NCBI GenBank assembly: GCA_023386885.1
Contig: JAEWIX010000002.1
Coordinates: forward strand, 1 to 64,000
Direction: 5' to 3'
Source: Pseudomonadota bacterium
GTDB taxonomy: Bacteria > Pseudomonadota > Alphaproteobacteria > Rhizobiales > Xanthobacteraceae
Length of the DNA: 64,000 bases
Part shown: positions 1-8,932 of the stretch, in pieces
How positions within the stretch are numbered: position 1 is the stretch's first letter
Layout: each line of letters begins with the position of its first letter
Position numbers and translations under genes: made by a program
The notes under the pieces: model-generated
What the model saw: only the letters and a program-made list of their open reading frames with translations
The model's database searches: none
Told to the model about the DNA's origin: nothing

Positions 1-86
1 GGATAACATCATCAATCGGAGGGCGGTTCATGCACGATGTTCGCCCGAGTGAAACAAAAGTCAGAATAGAAACTGGAAACTAGCGA

Positions 87-863
87 ATGGCAAATAAGGT
101 CAAGGAAATCTGGGCGGCCGGGAAGGTCGTTGTCAACGCATGGCTTGCAATCCCGTCGGGCTTCTCCGCCGAGGTGATGGCGCAATGCGGCTTCGACAGC
201 GTCACTGTCGATATTCAGCACGGCGTGCAGGACTATCAGTCGATGATCCAGTGCTTCCAGGCGATGCAGGCCCATCCGGTGACGCCGATGGTGCGTGTGC
301 CGTGGAACGAGCCGGGCATCATCGGCAAGGTGCTCGATGGCGGTGCTTACGGCGTGATCTGCCCGATGATCAACACCAAGCAGGAAGCCGAGAACTTTGT
401 CTCCTACTGCAAATATCCGCCGCGCGGCACCCGCAGCAACGGACCGATCCGCGCCGGGCTTTATGGTTCCTCCAGCGGCTATCAGACCACCGCCAACGAG
501 GAGACTTTGTGCATTCCGATGATCGAGACCAAGACGGCCGTGAAGAACATGACGGCGATCCTCGATGTCGACGGCATCGCCGGCGTCTATGTCGGCCCGT
601 CCGATCTCGGCTTCTCTTATGGACTGGTGCCGAAACTCGACCGCGACGAGCCGGAGATTCTCAAAATCTACGACAAGCTGATCAAGGAATGCAGCAAGCG
701 CGGCATTTCGGCCGGCATCCATTGCAGCGGCCCAGCCGGCGCGTTGCGCGCCATCAACATGGGCTTCAAGCTGGTGACGCTGCTCAATGACAGCGGCATC
801 ATGGCGACCGGCGCGCGCGCCTGGGTGACGGAAACCCGCAAGGGCGCGAAGGGCAAGGCCTGA
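87..863 (+). CDS. HpcH/HpaI family aldolase (class II, 2-keto-3-deoxy acid type)
   Basis: This 258-residue protein looks like a metal-dependent class II aldolase of the HpcH/HpaI family. Those enzymes cleave 2-oxo-3-deoxy acids to pyruvate plus an aldehyde in the cytoplasm. The sequence shows the family TIM-barrel landmarks: VDIQHG near residue 50, the metal-ligand strand IPMIETKTAV near residue 150, and VGPSDLGFS near residue 170. Length is normal. The ATG follows a purine-rich stretch (GGAAAC). A UxaA/GarD-like dehydratase and an MFS transporter lie nearby, which resembles galactarate/glucarate use (GarD, GarL, GarP), so a GarL-like role is plausible. The exact substrate cannot be read from sequence. 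Confidence 0.85.
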   Translation: MANKVKEIWAAGKVVVNAWLAIPSGFSAEVMAQCGFDSVTVDIQHGVQDYQSMIQCFQAMQAHPVTPMVRVPWNEPGIIGKVLDGGAYGVICPMINTKQEAENFVSYCKYPPRGTRSNGPIRAGLYGSSSGYQTTANEETLCIPMIETKTAVKNMTAILDVDGIAGVYVGPSDLGFSYGLVPKLDRDEPEILKIYDKLIKECSKRGISAGIHCSGPAGALRAINMGFKLVTLLNDSGIMATGARAWVTETRKGAKGKA

Positions 864-889
864 TAGCTAAGATATGATGTTTGTTGCGA

Positions 890-922
890 CGATTGATCCG
901 TTCGATGCGAGCGGATCAATCG
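890..922. terminator. Hairpin between convergent genes
   Basis: A perfect 11-bp stem (890-900 with 912-922) closes an 11-nt loop between the converging aldolase and MFS genes. There is no clear T run on either side, so it may be a weak bidirectional terminator or an mRNA 3'-end protecting hairpin. Confidence 0.4.
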
Positions 923-952
923 CGGCGCAGTTGCTTGTGGCGGAGCATCGCC

Positions 953-2176
953 TCAAGCCGGCTTCAACTCCTGTTGTCGAGACGGCAATGGCGGGAAGGC
1001 GAGCGCGATGGCGACCGCGCCGAGCCCGACCAGGAACGAGCCGACAAACATCCAGTGATAGGCCCCGAAGCTGTCGAACACCCAGCCGCCCGCGATGGGG
1101 CCGAGCGCCATGCCGAGGCTCGATGTCATCGTCGCCGCGCCGAATACCGTGCCCATGACGCGCTGGCCGAAGTACTCGCGCGCCAGCACGGCGTAGAGCG
1201 GCATCACGCCGCCGTAGGTGGTGCCGAAGATCAATGCCAGCGCATAGAACTGCGGCAGCGTGTTCACGCCCATATAGGCCGCGATCACGATCGCCTGTAC
1301 GGCGAGGCCGGTGACCAGCACCGGTTTGACGCCGAAGCGATCGGCAAGCACGCCGAGCAGCACGCGGCCGCCGAGACCGGCAAGACCTTCGACGCTGTAG
1401 ATGCTGACGGCCGCGAGCGGCGCGATACCGCAGATCATCGCATAGCTGACCATGTGGAATATCGGCCCGGCATGGGCGGCGCAGCACAGGAAGAACGTGC
1501 CGGCGAGCACCGCGAACTGCGGCGTGCGCAGCGCGGCGGACGCCGAGAAGCCGTTGTCCTCGACCGGTGCTGTGGTCGCGGTGTCGCCGGCTGGTGCGTC
1601 GGGCGCGCGGCGCACTAGTAATGCCGCCGGGATCAGCAAAATCCACGCGACGACGCCGATTGTTGCCATCGCGATGCGCCAGTCGTAGGTCGTCAGCAGC
1701 CATCCGGCGAACGGCGAGATCGTCATCGGCGCGACGCCCATACCGGCCGACACCAGCGACACCGCGAGGCTGCGATTGGTGGTGAACCACGCCGTCGCGG
1801 TGGCGATCATCGGCGCGAAGAATGCGCCGGCGGCGAGCCCGACAAGAATGCCGTAGACGAGCTGGAAGCCGACGATGGTGGTCATCCGGCTTGCCAGTAC
1901 CAGTGCCAGCCCGAGCAGGACCGCGCCGGCGAGGACGACAGGGCGGCTGCCGTAACGATCGCTCAGCGTACCCCAACCGAAGCCGGCCGCGCCCATCACC
2001 AGAAAGTTCAGCGTCATCGCGCTGGAGATGCCGGCGCGGGTCCAGCCGGTCGCTTCCGACATCGGTTGCAGAAAGATCGCGAGCGAGAACATCGCGCCGA
2101 TCCCGACGCAGGTCATCAATGCGCCGGCGGCGATGATGACCCAGCGATACGACGAGGTGATGTGTGGTTCCGACAT
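953..2176 (-). CDS. MFS transporter (monocarboxylate/sugar-acid type)
   Basis: A 12-helix major facilitator superfamily permease of about 407 residues in the inner membrane. The first helix starts about residue 12 (WVIIAAGALMTCVGIG). The MFS motif A-like loop GTLSDRYGSRPVV follows helix 2, and a second copy (GVLADRFGVKPVL) lies after helix 8. I chose the ATG at 2176 over the one at 2203 because GAGAGG sits at proper spacing before it. Neighbouring aldolase and dehydratase genes suggest uptake of a sugar acid or related carboxylate. The substrate itself is not visible in the sequence. Confidence 0.85.
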   Translation of the reverse strand: MSEPHITSSYRWVIIAAGALMTCVGIGAMFSLAIFLQPMSEATGWTRAGISSAMTLNFLVMGAAGFGWGTLSDRYGSRPVVLAGAVLLGLALVLASRMTTIVGFQLVYGILVGLAAGAFFAPMIATATAWFTTNRSLAVSLVSAGMGVAPMTISPFAGWLLTTYDWRIAMATIGVVAWILLIPAALLVRRAPDAPAGDTATTAPVEDNGFSASAALRTPQFAVLAGTFFLCCAAHAGPIFHMVSYAMICGIAPLAAVSIYSVEGLAGLGGRVLLGVLADRFGVKPVLVTGLAVQAIVIAAYMGVNTLPQFYALALIFGTTYGGVMPLYAVLAREYFGQRVMGTVFGAATMTSSLGMALGPIAGGWVFDSFGAYHWMFVGSFLVGLGAVAIALAFPPLPSRQQELKPA

Positions 2177-2386
2177 GAAAACCTCTCGAAAGCTCTTGGT
2201 CATGTTGCCATCTGTTCCAAGGACGCGGGGAGGGCGCGCGATCCGACAAGTCTCCGGAAATTTTTACGCAGGGTGCGAGATGCGCCCATGACCTGTCGGA
2301 CAAGACGATAGCCAAGGGGCAGGCATCGGAGCAGAATGCGCCAACCGGGGCGTGGCGAGGCCGCGTCGCTTTGAGGAGACTAGATC

Positions 2387-3910
2387 ATGACCGCCGCGCC
2401 CGTCATCCGCCTGCATCCCGACGACAGTGTGTTGATCGCGCGGACCACGCTGCTGCCCGCCGTCGCCGTGACCGAGAACGTGGTTACGTCCGACCGCATT
2501 CCGGCGGGACACAAAGTCGCTATCCGGCCGATCGCAGAGGGCGAGGCGATCCGCCGCTACGGCCAGATCATCGGCTTCGCGACGACGCCGATCGCGCCGG
2601 GCCAGCACATCCACACGCATAATTGCGGCATGGGCGATTTCTCCCGCGACTATGCCTATGGCGTCGACGCAACGCCGACGCCGAATTTCGATTTGCCCGC
2701 GACGTTCGAAGGCATTCGCCGCGCCGATGGGCGGGTGGCGACGCGCAACTACATCGGCATTCTGACCAGCGTGAATTGCAGCGCGCATGTCGCGGGGCTG
2801 GTGGCGGACGTCTTCAAGCGCAATCCGTTCAGCGGTCACGATCCGCTGGCGGATTTTCCCAATGTCGATGGCGTGGTGGCGCTGACGCACAAGACCGGTT
2901 GCGGCATGACGCAGGACGAACCGCTGGCGCTGCTGCGCCGGACACTCGGCGGCTATGCGCGTCACGCCAATTTCGCGGCGGTGGTGGTGCTCGGCCTCGG
3001 CTGCGAGATCAACCAGATCGGGGGCCTGATGGCGGAACAGAAACTCGCCGGGCGTCTGCGCGAGTTGCAGATTCAGGACATCGGCGGCACCCGCAAGACT
3101 ACCGAGGCCGGCATTGCCTTCGTCAAGGAAGCCTTGCAGGACGCCAACAAAGTGAAACGCGAAACCGTGCCGGCGAGCGAACTCACGGTGGCGCTACAAT
3201 GCGGCGGCTCCGACGGCTATTCCGGCATTTCGGCCAATCCGGCGCTGGGTGCTGCGAGCGACCTGCTGGTGCGCCACGGCGGCACCGTCATTCTCTCGGA
3301 GACGCCGGAGACCTACGGCGCCGAACATCTGCTCACGCGCCGCGCGGTGAGCCGCGAGGTCGGCGAGAAGCTGGTCGCCTTGATGCGCTGGTGGGAGGAC
3401 TACACCCAACGCGAAGGTGCGGAGATGAACGCCAATCCGAGCCCCGGCAACAAGGCGGGCGGGCTGACCACCATCCTGGAAAAGTCGCTCGGCGCGATGG
3501 CCAAGGCCGGCAGTACCAACCTTGTCGACGTGGTGAATTATGCGGAGGCGGTGACGAAGAAAGGCTTCGTCTTCATGGATACGCCGGGCTACGACCCGGT
3601 GGCCGCGACCGGGCAGGTGGCGGGCGGTGCCAATCTCGTCTGTTTCACCACCGGACGCGGCAGTGTGTTCGGCTGCAAGCCCGCGCCGTCGATCAAACTT
3701 GCGACCAATTCGCCGATGTATCGCCGCATGGAAGATGACATGGATGTGAACTGCGGCACCATTCTCGACGGCGACGAGACGGTGCAGCAATGTGGTCAGC
3801 GCATTTTCGAGTTAATGCTGCGCGTCGCATCGGGCGAGGCGACCAAAAGCGAAAGCTTCGATTTCGGCGGCGCCGAATTCGCGCCGTGGGTGCTCGGCGC
3901 GACCATGTAA
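2387..3910 (+). CDS. UxaA family hydro-lyase (altronate/galactarate dehydratase-like)
   Basis: A 507-residue member of the UxaA/GarD family, which dehydrates aldonic or aldaric acids using iron. Residues about 1-90 form the SAF-type N-terminal domain, ending in HIHTHNCGMGDF. The rest is the catalytic UxaA domain, with THKTGCGM near residue 170, GLGCEINQ near 207, QCGGSDGYSG near 272 and CFTTGRGSVFGCKPAPSIK near 420. Length is typical. GAGGAG precedes the ATG by about 9 nt. It is divergent from the MFS gene. With the aldolase upstream it could convert galactarate or glucarate to the ketodeoxy acid the aldolase then cleaves. That pathway assignment is inference. Confidence 0.85.
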   Translation: MTAAPVIRLHPDDSVLIARTTLLPAVAVTENVVTSDRIPAGHKVAIRPIAEGEAIRRYGQIIGFATTPIAPGQHIHTHNCGMGDFSRDYAYGVDATPTPNFDLPATFEGIRRADGRVATRNYIGILTSVNCSAHVAGLVADVFKRNPFSGHDPLADFPNVDGVVALTHKTGCGMTQDEPLALLRRTLGGYARHANFAAVVVLGLGCEINQIGGLMAEQKLAGRLRELQIQDIGGTRKTTEAGIAFVKEALQDANKVKRETVPASELTVALQCGGSDGYSGISANPALGAASDLLVRHGGTVILSETPETYGAEHLLTRRAVSREVGEKLVALMRWWEDYTQREGAEMNANPSPGNKAGGLTTILEKSLGAMAKAGSTNLVDVVNYAEAVTKKGFVFMDTPGYDPVAATGQVAGGANLVCFTTGRGSVFGCKPAPSIKLATNSPMYRRMEDDMDVNCGTILDGDETVQQCGQRIFELMLRVASGEATKSESFDFGGAEFAPWVLGATM

Positions 3911-4057
3911 CGCGGCGCACCATGCATCGTGCGCATCGTCAAATTACTGGCGCGGATCGCGGGCATGGCTGCTGCGATCCCTTGCGCATTGAGTTTGCCA
4001 CAATGTTGAAAGATTTGATGCCCAGTTTGTCATAGCCATCCGGAAAGGTGGCTGACT

Positions 4058-4082
4058 GGAACGATATCGCGTTCTGGATGTT
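4058..4082 (+). promoter_or_regulatory. Candidate EcfG (general stress sigma factor) promoter of hpnP
   Basis: GGAAC at 4058-4062, 16 bp, then TGTT at 4079-4082. This matches the alphaproteobacterial EcfG consensus (GGAAC, 16-17 bp, CGTT) except for one base of the -10 element. Predicted transcription would begin about 20 nt before the hpnP ATG. hpnP of Rhodopseudomonas palustris is known to be under EcfG control, which supports the call. Confidence 0.7.
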
Positions 4083-4111
4083 GTTCAGGGTTGAGACGCC
4101 GGTGAGGCGTC

Positions 4112-5725
4112 ATGGATCAAGACGCGTTCGGGGGTTCGATGACAACTGAGGCCGGTGAAACCGGACGTCGCATTCTGTGTGTGTTTCCGCGCTACACGTC
4201 CTCGTTCGGGACATTCGAACACGCTTACCCGCTGACTGACGGCGTGCAGGCTTTCATGCCGCCGCAGGGATTGCTGCTGATCGCGGCCTATATTCCCAAG
4301 CACTGGCAGGTGCGTTTCATCGACGAGAATATCCGCGCGGCGACCGACGAGGATTTTCTCTGGGCGGAGGCCGTGTTCGTCAGCGGCATGCATATTCAGC
4401 GGATGCAGATGAACGACATCTGCCGCCGCGCCCATGCCTTCGATCTCCCGGCAGCGATCGGCGGGCCGTCGGTGAGTGCGTGCCCGCAATATTATCCGTC
4501 ATTCGACTATCTGCACATCGGCGAACTGGGTGACGCGACGGACGAGTTGATCGCGCGGTTGGCGCGCGATCCGTCGCGGCCCGCGGAGCAGGTGGTGTTG
4601 AAGACCGCAGACCGGCTCGACATGACGCGCTTTCCGATTCCGGCTTACGAATTGGCCGAAATCCCGCGCTACTTCCTCGGCAGCATCCAGTATTCCAGCG
4701 GTTGCCCGTATCAGTGCGAGTTCTGCGATATCCCCGGACTTTACGGCCGCAATCCGCGCCTGAAGTCGCCGGAGCAGATCACGCGCGAACTCGACAAGCT
4801 GCTGGAATGCGGCATTCGCGGCTCGGTGTATTTCGTCGACGACAACTTCATCGGCAATCGCAAGGCCGCGCTCGACCTGCTGCCGCATCTGATCGAATGG
4901 CAGAAGAAGACCGGATTCGTGCTGCGCTTCTCCTGTGAGGCGACGCTCAATATCGCCAAGCGGCCCGAGATTCTGTCGCAGATGCGCGAAGCCTATTTCG
5001 CCACGATCTTCTGCGGCATCGAGACGCCGGACCCGGTGGCGCTGAAAGCCATGCACAAGGACCACAACATGATGGTCCCGATCATGGAAGCGATCCAGAC
5101 GCTGAACAGTTTCGGCATGGAGGTGGTGTCCGGCATCATCCTTGGCCTCGACACCGACAAGCCGGAAACCGGTTCGCATCTTTTGAACTTTATCGAGCAG
5201 TCGCAGATTCCGCTGCTCACCATCAACCTGCTGCAGGCGTTGCCGCAGACCCCGCTGTGGGATCGCCTCAAGCGCGAAAACCGCTTGATCGAGGATGACA
5301 GCCGCGATTCCAACGTCGATTTCCGGCTGCCTTACGATCACGTCGTCAACACCTGGCGCCAATGCATGGGCCGCGCTTACGAGCCCGATAAATTGCTGGA
5401 ACGATTCGAATATCAGATCCGCGAAACCTATCCGCACCGGCTGCATCCGCCGCTGTCGCGCGCCCAGCTATCCGCCAAGAACATCAAGCTCGGGCTGACG
5501 ATGCTGCGGAATATCTTCTGGAAGGTCGGCGTTCTCGGTGACTATCGCCGTGCGTTCTGGAAGTTCGCGCTGCGCCGGTTGCGGCGCGGCGAGATCGAAT
5601 ATCTCATCAGTTCGATCATGGTGGCGCATCATCTCATCATGTTCGCGCGCAACGCATCGCGCGGCGCGACCAATGCGTCCTACTACTCGCTCAAACTCCA
5701 GGAAGCCTCGGTGCCGGCCGAGTGA
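4112..5725 (+). CDS. hpnP: Hopanoid C-2 methylase HpnP (B12-binding radical SAM)
   Basis: HpnP adds a methyl group to C-2 of the hopanoid A ring, giving 2-methylhopanoids. The 537-residue protein has an N-terminal cobalamin-binding-like domain (about residues 15-150) and a radical SAM core with the cluster motif CPYQCEFC at C198, C202 and C205. The C-terminal part (from about residue 400) resembles the extension found in this methylase family. The ATG at 4112 has GGTGAGG just upstream; a second ATG at 4139 is possible. An MMPL/RND transporter gene follows after 248 bp, and the hopanoid operon begins 4.3 kb further on. Expression is probably stress-induced through the EcfG-like promoter. Family identity is strong; product specificity rests on similarity. 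Confidence 0.9.
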   Translation: MDQDAFGGSMTTEAGETGRRILCVFPRYTSSFGTFEHAYPLTDGVQAFMPPQGLLLIAAYIPKHWQVRFIDENIRAATDEDFLWAEAVFVSGMHIQRMQMNDICRRAHAFDLPAAIGGPSVSACPQYYPSFDYLHIGELGDATDELIARLARDPSRPAEQVVLKTADRLDMTRFPIPAYELAEIPRYFLGSIQYSSGCPYQCEFCDIPGLYGRNPRLKSPEQITRELDKLLECGIRGSVYFVDDNFIGNRKAALDLLPHLIEWQKKTGFVLRFSCEATLNIAKRPEILSQMREAYFATIFCGIETPDPVALKAMHKDHNMMVPIMEAIQTLNSFGMEVVSGIILGLDTDKPETGSHLLNFIEQSQIPLLTINLLQALPQTPLWDRLKRENRLIEDDSRDSNVDFRLPYDHVVNTWRQCMGRAYEPDKLLERFEYQIRETYPHRLHPPLSRAQLSAKNIKLGLTMLRNIFWKVGVLGDYRRAFWKFALRRLRRGEIEYLISSIMVAHHLIMFARNASRGATNASYYSLKLQEASVPAE

Positions 5726-5973
5726 ACCGATCGCGCCTCAAAACGGGTCTCAAGACGAGTCTTGCAGGCCTGCTCTACGCGCTTTGATGACAGTTCCGTG
5801 AAGGGTACGCTTCAAGGTGCGAAGCGGGCTGATTCGCGGCAGCCCGTGCTTGCGGGATCGCACAGACCTGCTAAACCTCTGCGCCTGAATTTGTTTCATG
5901 TTTTCAAGGGCTCCCGCGCGTCCTTGGCGATCGGAGCCAAGGCGCCGGATCTTCAGCCGAGAACGGACACCGC

Positions 5974-8343
5974 ATGCACGATGTGAACGGAAGCGATCTC
6001 GATGCCCATAAGCCGGGCAGGAAGCTGCCAAGCATTGCGTTCGGGCTCGAACGGATCGGTCTGATCGGCATCCGCGCGCCGGTGCTGTCCTGCATCATTC
6101 TGGCGCTGCTGTGCATCGGCGCCGCGTTCGGCATTCAACGAATCAAGATCGACGATTCGCTCAGCCAGTTGTTCCGCTCTGACTCCGTTGAATACAAGCA
6201 ATACGAGGAAGTGACCCGGCGCTTTCCGTCGACCGAATACGATGTGCTGGTGGTGGTCGAAGGCAAGACGCTGCTTGCGCGCGAAAATCTCGAGAAGCTG
6301 CGCAACATGGTCACCGACCTGCAGCTGATCGACGGGACACGCGGACTGATCTCGCTGTTTTCGGCGCGGCAGGCGCCGGAAGCGGGCAAGCTGCCGGCGG
6401 CACTGTTCCCGAATGAACTGCCGAAGGGGGCGGACTACGACAAGTTCATCGAGACGGTGAAGTCCAACGAGATCATTCGCGGCAAGTTGCTCTCGGAGGA
6501 CGGCACGCTGGCCCTGATCGTGCTGGCGCTCGATCCCGAGGTGGTGCGCAACAACAGTCTTACCAAGGTGGTCGGCGAAATCCGCAAGGTGATGCACGAC
6601 GATCTGGAAGGTTCGGGCCTGACCAAGGAATTGTCGGGCGTGCCGGTAATGCAGCTTGAAATCCGCAATGCGGTGGAGCGCGACGGCCTGATCTACAACA
6701 TCGCGGGTATTCTGGCGGGCTGTCTGATCGCCATCGTCTTCTTCCGCAAGATATCGTTCATGATCGTGGCGGCGTTTCCGCCGCTGCTCGCCATTCTGCT
6801 CGCGCTCGGTGCGCTGGGATGGGCCGGCTTCAGCCTCAACATGTTCCTGAACGTGATGACGCCGCTGATCATGGTCATCAGTTTCTCCGACTCGATGCAA
6901 TTGACGTTCGCGGCGCGCGATCGGCTGATCGCGGGCGAGGATCGCTATTCGGCGTTCCGTAACGCCGTGCTGGTGGTCGGCCCGGCTTGCGTGCTGACCC
7001 ACGCCACGGCGGGCATTTCGTTCCTCGCGCTGCAATTCTCCGACTCGGATTTGATCCGTGCCTTCGGCGAGGCCGGCTTCGCCGCCACCGTCATCGCGCT
7101 GCTCGCGGTGCTGCTGCTGGTGCCGGTGTTCGGCGTATTGCTGGTGCGCAACGAGAAGATGTTCGCGACCAAGTTCAAGACCGCGGACGCCGGCGTCAAT
7201 GCGCTACGTGCTTTCTGCATGTGGATCGCGGTGCGCATGGTCGGCCGGCCGGGCCTGTTCAGCCTGATCGCGCTGCTGGTCGTGGTCGGGCTCGGCAGTA
7301 TCTATGCCAGCCTTGAGCCGCGCTATCGGCTGGCGGATCAGGTGCCCGACAAGCAGCAGGCGGTGGCGGCCAGCGGCCGTCTCGACGCCAAGCTCACCGG
7401 CGCCAATCCGATCGATATCCTGATCGAATTCCCCAAGGGGCAATCGCTGTATTCGCCGCAGACGCTCGACACCATCGCGGAGGTTCACAAGCAGGTGGAG
7501 ACGCAGGCCGGCGTCGGCAACGTCTGGTCGCTGGAAACGCTGCGCCGTTGGTTGACGGAGAAGGTCGGCTCCTCGGATGTCGCGACGTTGAAGGAATATG
7601 TCGATCTGCTGCCGCAGCATCTGGTGCGGCGCTTCATCTCGAAAAACCAGGACGCGGTGGTGGTGTCCGGTCGCGTGCCGGACAGTGACTCCAGCCAGAT
7701 CCTGCCGATCGTGAAGAAACTCGACAACAGCCTGAACCAGGTGCGGAAAGAGCACCCCGGTTACGAGATCGCGGTCACCGGTCTCTCGGCGATCGCGGCG
7801 CGCAACAGTGCCGGCATGATCGAGAAGCTTAACCACGGTCTGACCATCGAGTTCGGTTTCGTGGCGTTCTTCATCGGGCTGGCGTTCCGCTCGGTGGTAG
7901 TGGGGTTGGCCTGTATTCTGCCCGGCATTTTTCCGGTGGTGCTGTCCGGCACGGTGCTGTGGTTGCTCGGGGAGGGGTTGCAATTCGCCAGCGTGGTGGC
8001 GTTGACCGTTTCATTCGGGCTCGGCCTCAGCGCGACGATTCACTTCCTCAATCGCTTGCGGCTGGAGCAGAAGCCCGGCGAGGACCCGGCGATTGCGGTG
8101 GAAAGCGCCACCGTGCTGGTGGGACCGGCGCTGATCCTGACCACTGTGGTGCTCGCCTGCGGCCTCGTGGTGACGGTGTTCTCGGACCTGCCGTCGCTCC
8201 GATTATTCGGCTGGCTCAGCGCGTTTGCCATGGTCGCGGCATTGGTCGCGGACCTGTTCATCCTGCGGCCGACGGCGATGTGGCTTATCAGCCTGTCGCA
8301 GCGCCTGCGCGGGACGGTGGAGCAGCCCAAACCTGCTGAATGA
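5974..8343 (+). CDS. MMPL/RND family transporter linked to hpnP
   Basis: A 789-residue inner-membrane protein of the RND superfamily, in the MMPL / hopanoid-exporter-like group. One helix (about residues 35-55) is followed by a periplasmic domain to about 240. A helix bundle comes next, with the acidic motif SFSDSMQL near 303-310 (D306 is a candidate proton-relay residue). The second half repeats this plan, with a second periplasmic domain (about 445-615) and a second bundle containing FGLGLSATIHFLNR. It is shorter than HpnN (862 residues, also in this window) and clearly a separate paralogue. Its position behind hpnP suggests lipid or hopanoid trafficking. This is inference; the cargo is unknown. 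A strong terminator follows. Confidence 0.8.
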   Translation: MHDVNGSDLDAHKPGRKLPSIAFGLERIGLIGIRAPVLSCIILALLCIGAAFGIQRIKIDDSLSQLFRSDSVEYKQYEEVTRRFPSTEYDVLVVVEGKTLLARENLEKLRNMVTDLQLIDGTRGLISLFSARQAPEAGKLPAALFPNELPKGADYDKFIETVKSNEIIRGKLLSEDGTLALIVLALDPEVVRNNSLTKVVGEIRKVMHDDLEGSGLTKELSGVPVMQLEIRNAVERDGLIYNIAGILAGCLIAIVFFRKISFMIVAAFPPLLAILLALGALGWAGFSLNMFLNVMTPLIMVISFSDSMQLTFAARDRLIAGEDRYSAFRNAVLVVGPACVLTHATAGISFLALQFSDSDLIRAFGEAGFAATVIALLAVLLLVPVFGVLLVRNEKMFATKFKTADAGVNALRAFCMWIAVRMVGRPGLFSLIALLVVVGLGSIYASLEPRYRLADQVPDKQQAVAASGRLDAKLTGANPIDILIEFPKGQSLYSPQTLDTIAEVHKQVETQAGVGNVWSLETLRRWLTEKVGSSDVATLKEYVDLLPQHLVRRFISKNQDAVVVSGRVPDSDSSQILPIVKKLDNSLNQVRKEHPGYEIAVTGLSAIAARNSAGMIEKLNHGLTIEFGFVAFFIGLAFRSVVVGLACILPGIFPVVLSGTVLWLLGEGLQFASVVALTVSFGLGLSATIHFLNRLRLEQKPGEDPAIAVESATVLVGPALILTTVVLACGLVVTVFSDLPSLRLFGWLSAFAMVAALVADLFILRPTAMWLISLSQRLRGTVEQPKPAE

Positions 8344-8380
8344 TCGGCCTGCTGAATAAACGGTTCCGTACCTGAATGGC

Positions 8381-8408
8381 AAAGCCCGCGGCATGAGCCG
8401 CGGGCTTT
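8381..8408 (+). terminator. Intrinsic terminator after the MMPL/RND gene
   Basis: A perfect 12-bp GC-rich stem (8381-8392 with 8397-8408), loop ATGA, ends in TTTTG on the plus strand. A-residues at the other base allow partial bidirectional use for the convergent small gene. Confidence 0.85.
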
Positions 8409-8434
8409 TGTCGTTATCGACGGAGGATCGGCGA

Positions 8435-8932
8435 TCAGCCCTTGACGAGGGTGATGTTGACGCCGCGAATTTCGCCCTTCGAGTTGATCGAGACGGACTG
8501 CTTGTTGCCGTGCGTGCTCACCGTCAGATTGGCGGCGAAGCCGGCCGCCTCGACGAAAACATCGATCCGGCCGTCGCTGGCGCGGCCCTGCAGGTTGCCG
8601 TTGATGTTGCGGCTCTGCTCGCTCCAGTTTCCGGTGACAGTGCCGCCCTGGGCAACCACGTCGCTGTCGAGATCGAAGCGATAGCTGTCGCTGGCACAGC
8701 GCAACGACTGCTTCAGGCTCTGACCGTCGCCATTAACCTTATAGTGCGCCTTGCAACGGATGCGCTCCTTCGAGCCATCCGAAAGCTGCACCGATCCGGT
8801 TCCCGACCACGCGCCGCTGAAACTCGTAAACGGACCGGACTGAGCGTGGCTCGCCGATATCGAGAACAGAAGGATGCCAGCCACGCCGGCTGTCTTGATA
8901 ATCTGCGGAATACCGAAACCGAACGACTTCAT
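8435..8932 (-). CDS. Small secreted protein of unknown function
   Basis: A 165-residue protein with an N-terminal signal peptide (hydrophobic about residues 13-28, likely cleavage after SHAQ near residue 31). The mature part is beta-rich and starts FTSFSGAWSGTGSVQLSDGSKERIRC. It holds two cysteines (in ERIRCKAHY and LRCASD) that could form a disulfide. Similar lipocalin-like secreted proteins are common in Bradyrhizobiaceae, but I do not recognise a functional family. It converges on the MMPL/RND gene across a terminator. Location is probably periplasmic. Confidence 0.65.
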   Translation of the reverse strand: MKSFGFGIPQIIKTAGVAGILLFSISASHAQSGPFTSFSGAWSGTGSVQLSDGSKERIRCKAHYKVNGDGQSLKQSLRCASDSYRFDLDSDVVAQGGTVTGNWSEQSRNINGNLQGRASDGRIDVFVEAAGFAANLTVSTHGNKQSVSINSKGEIRGVNITLVKG

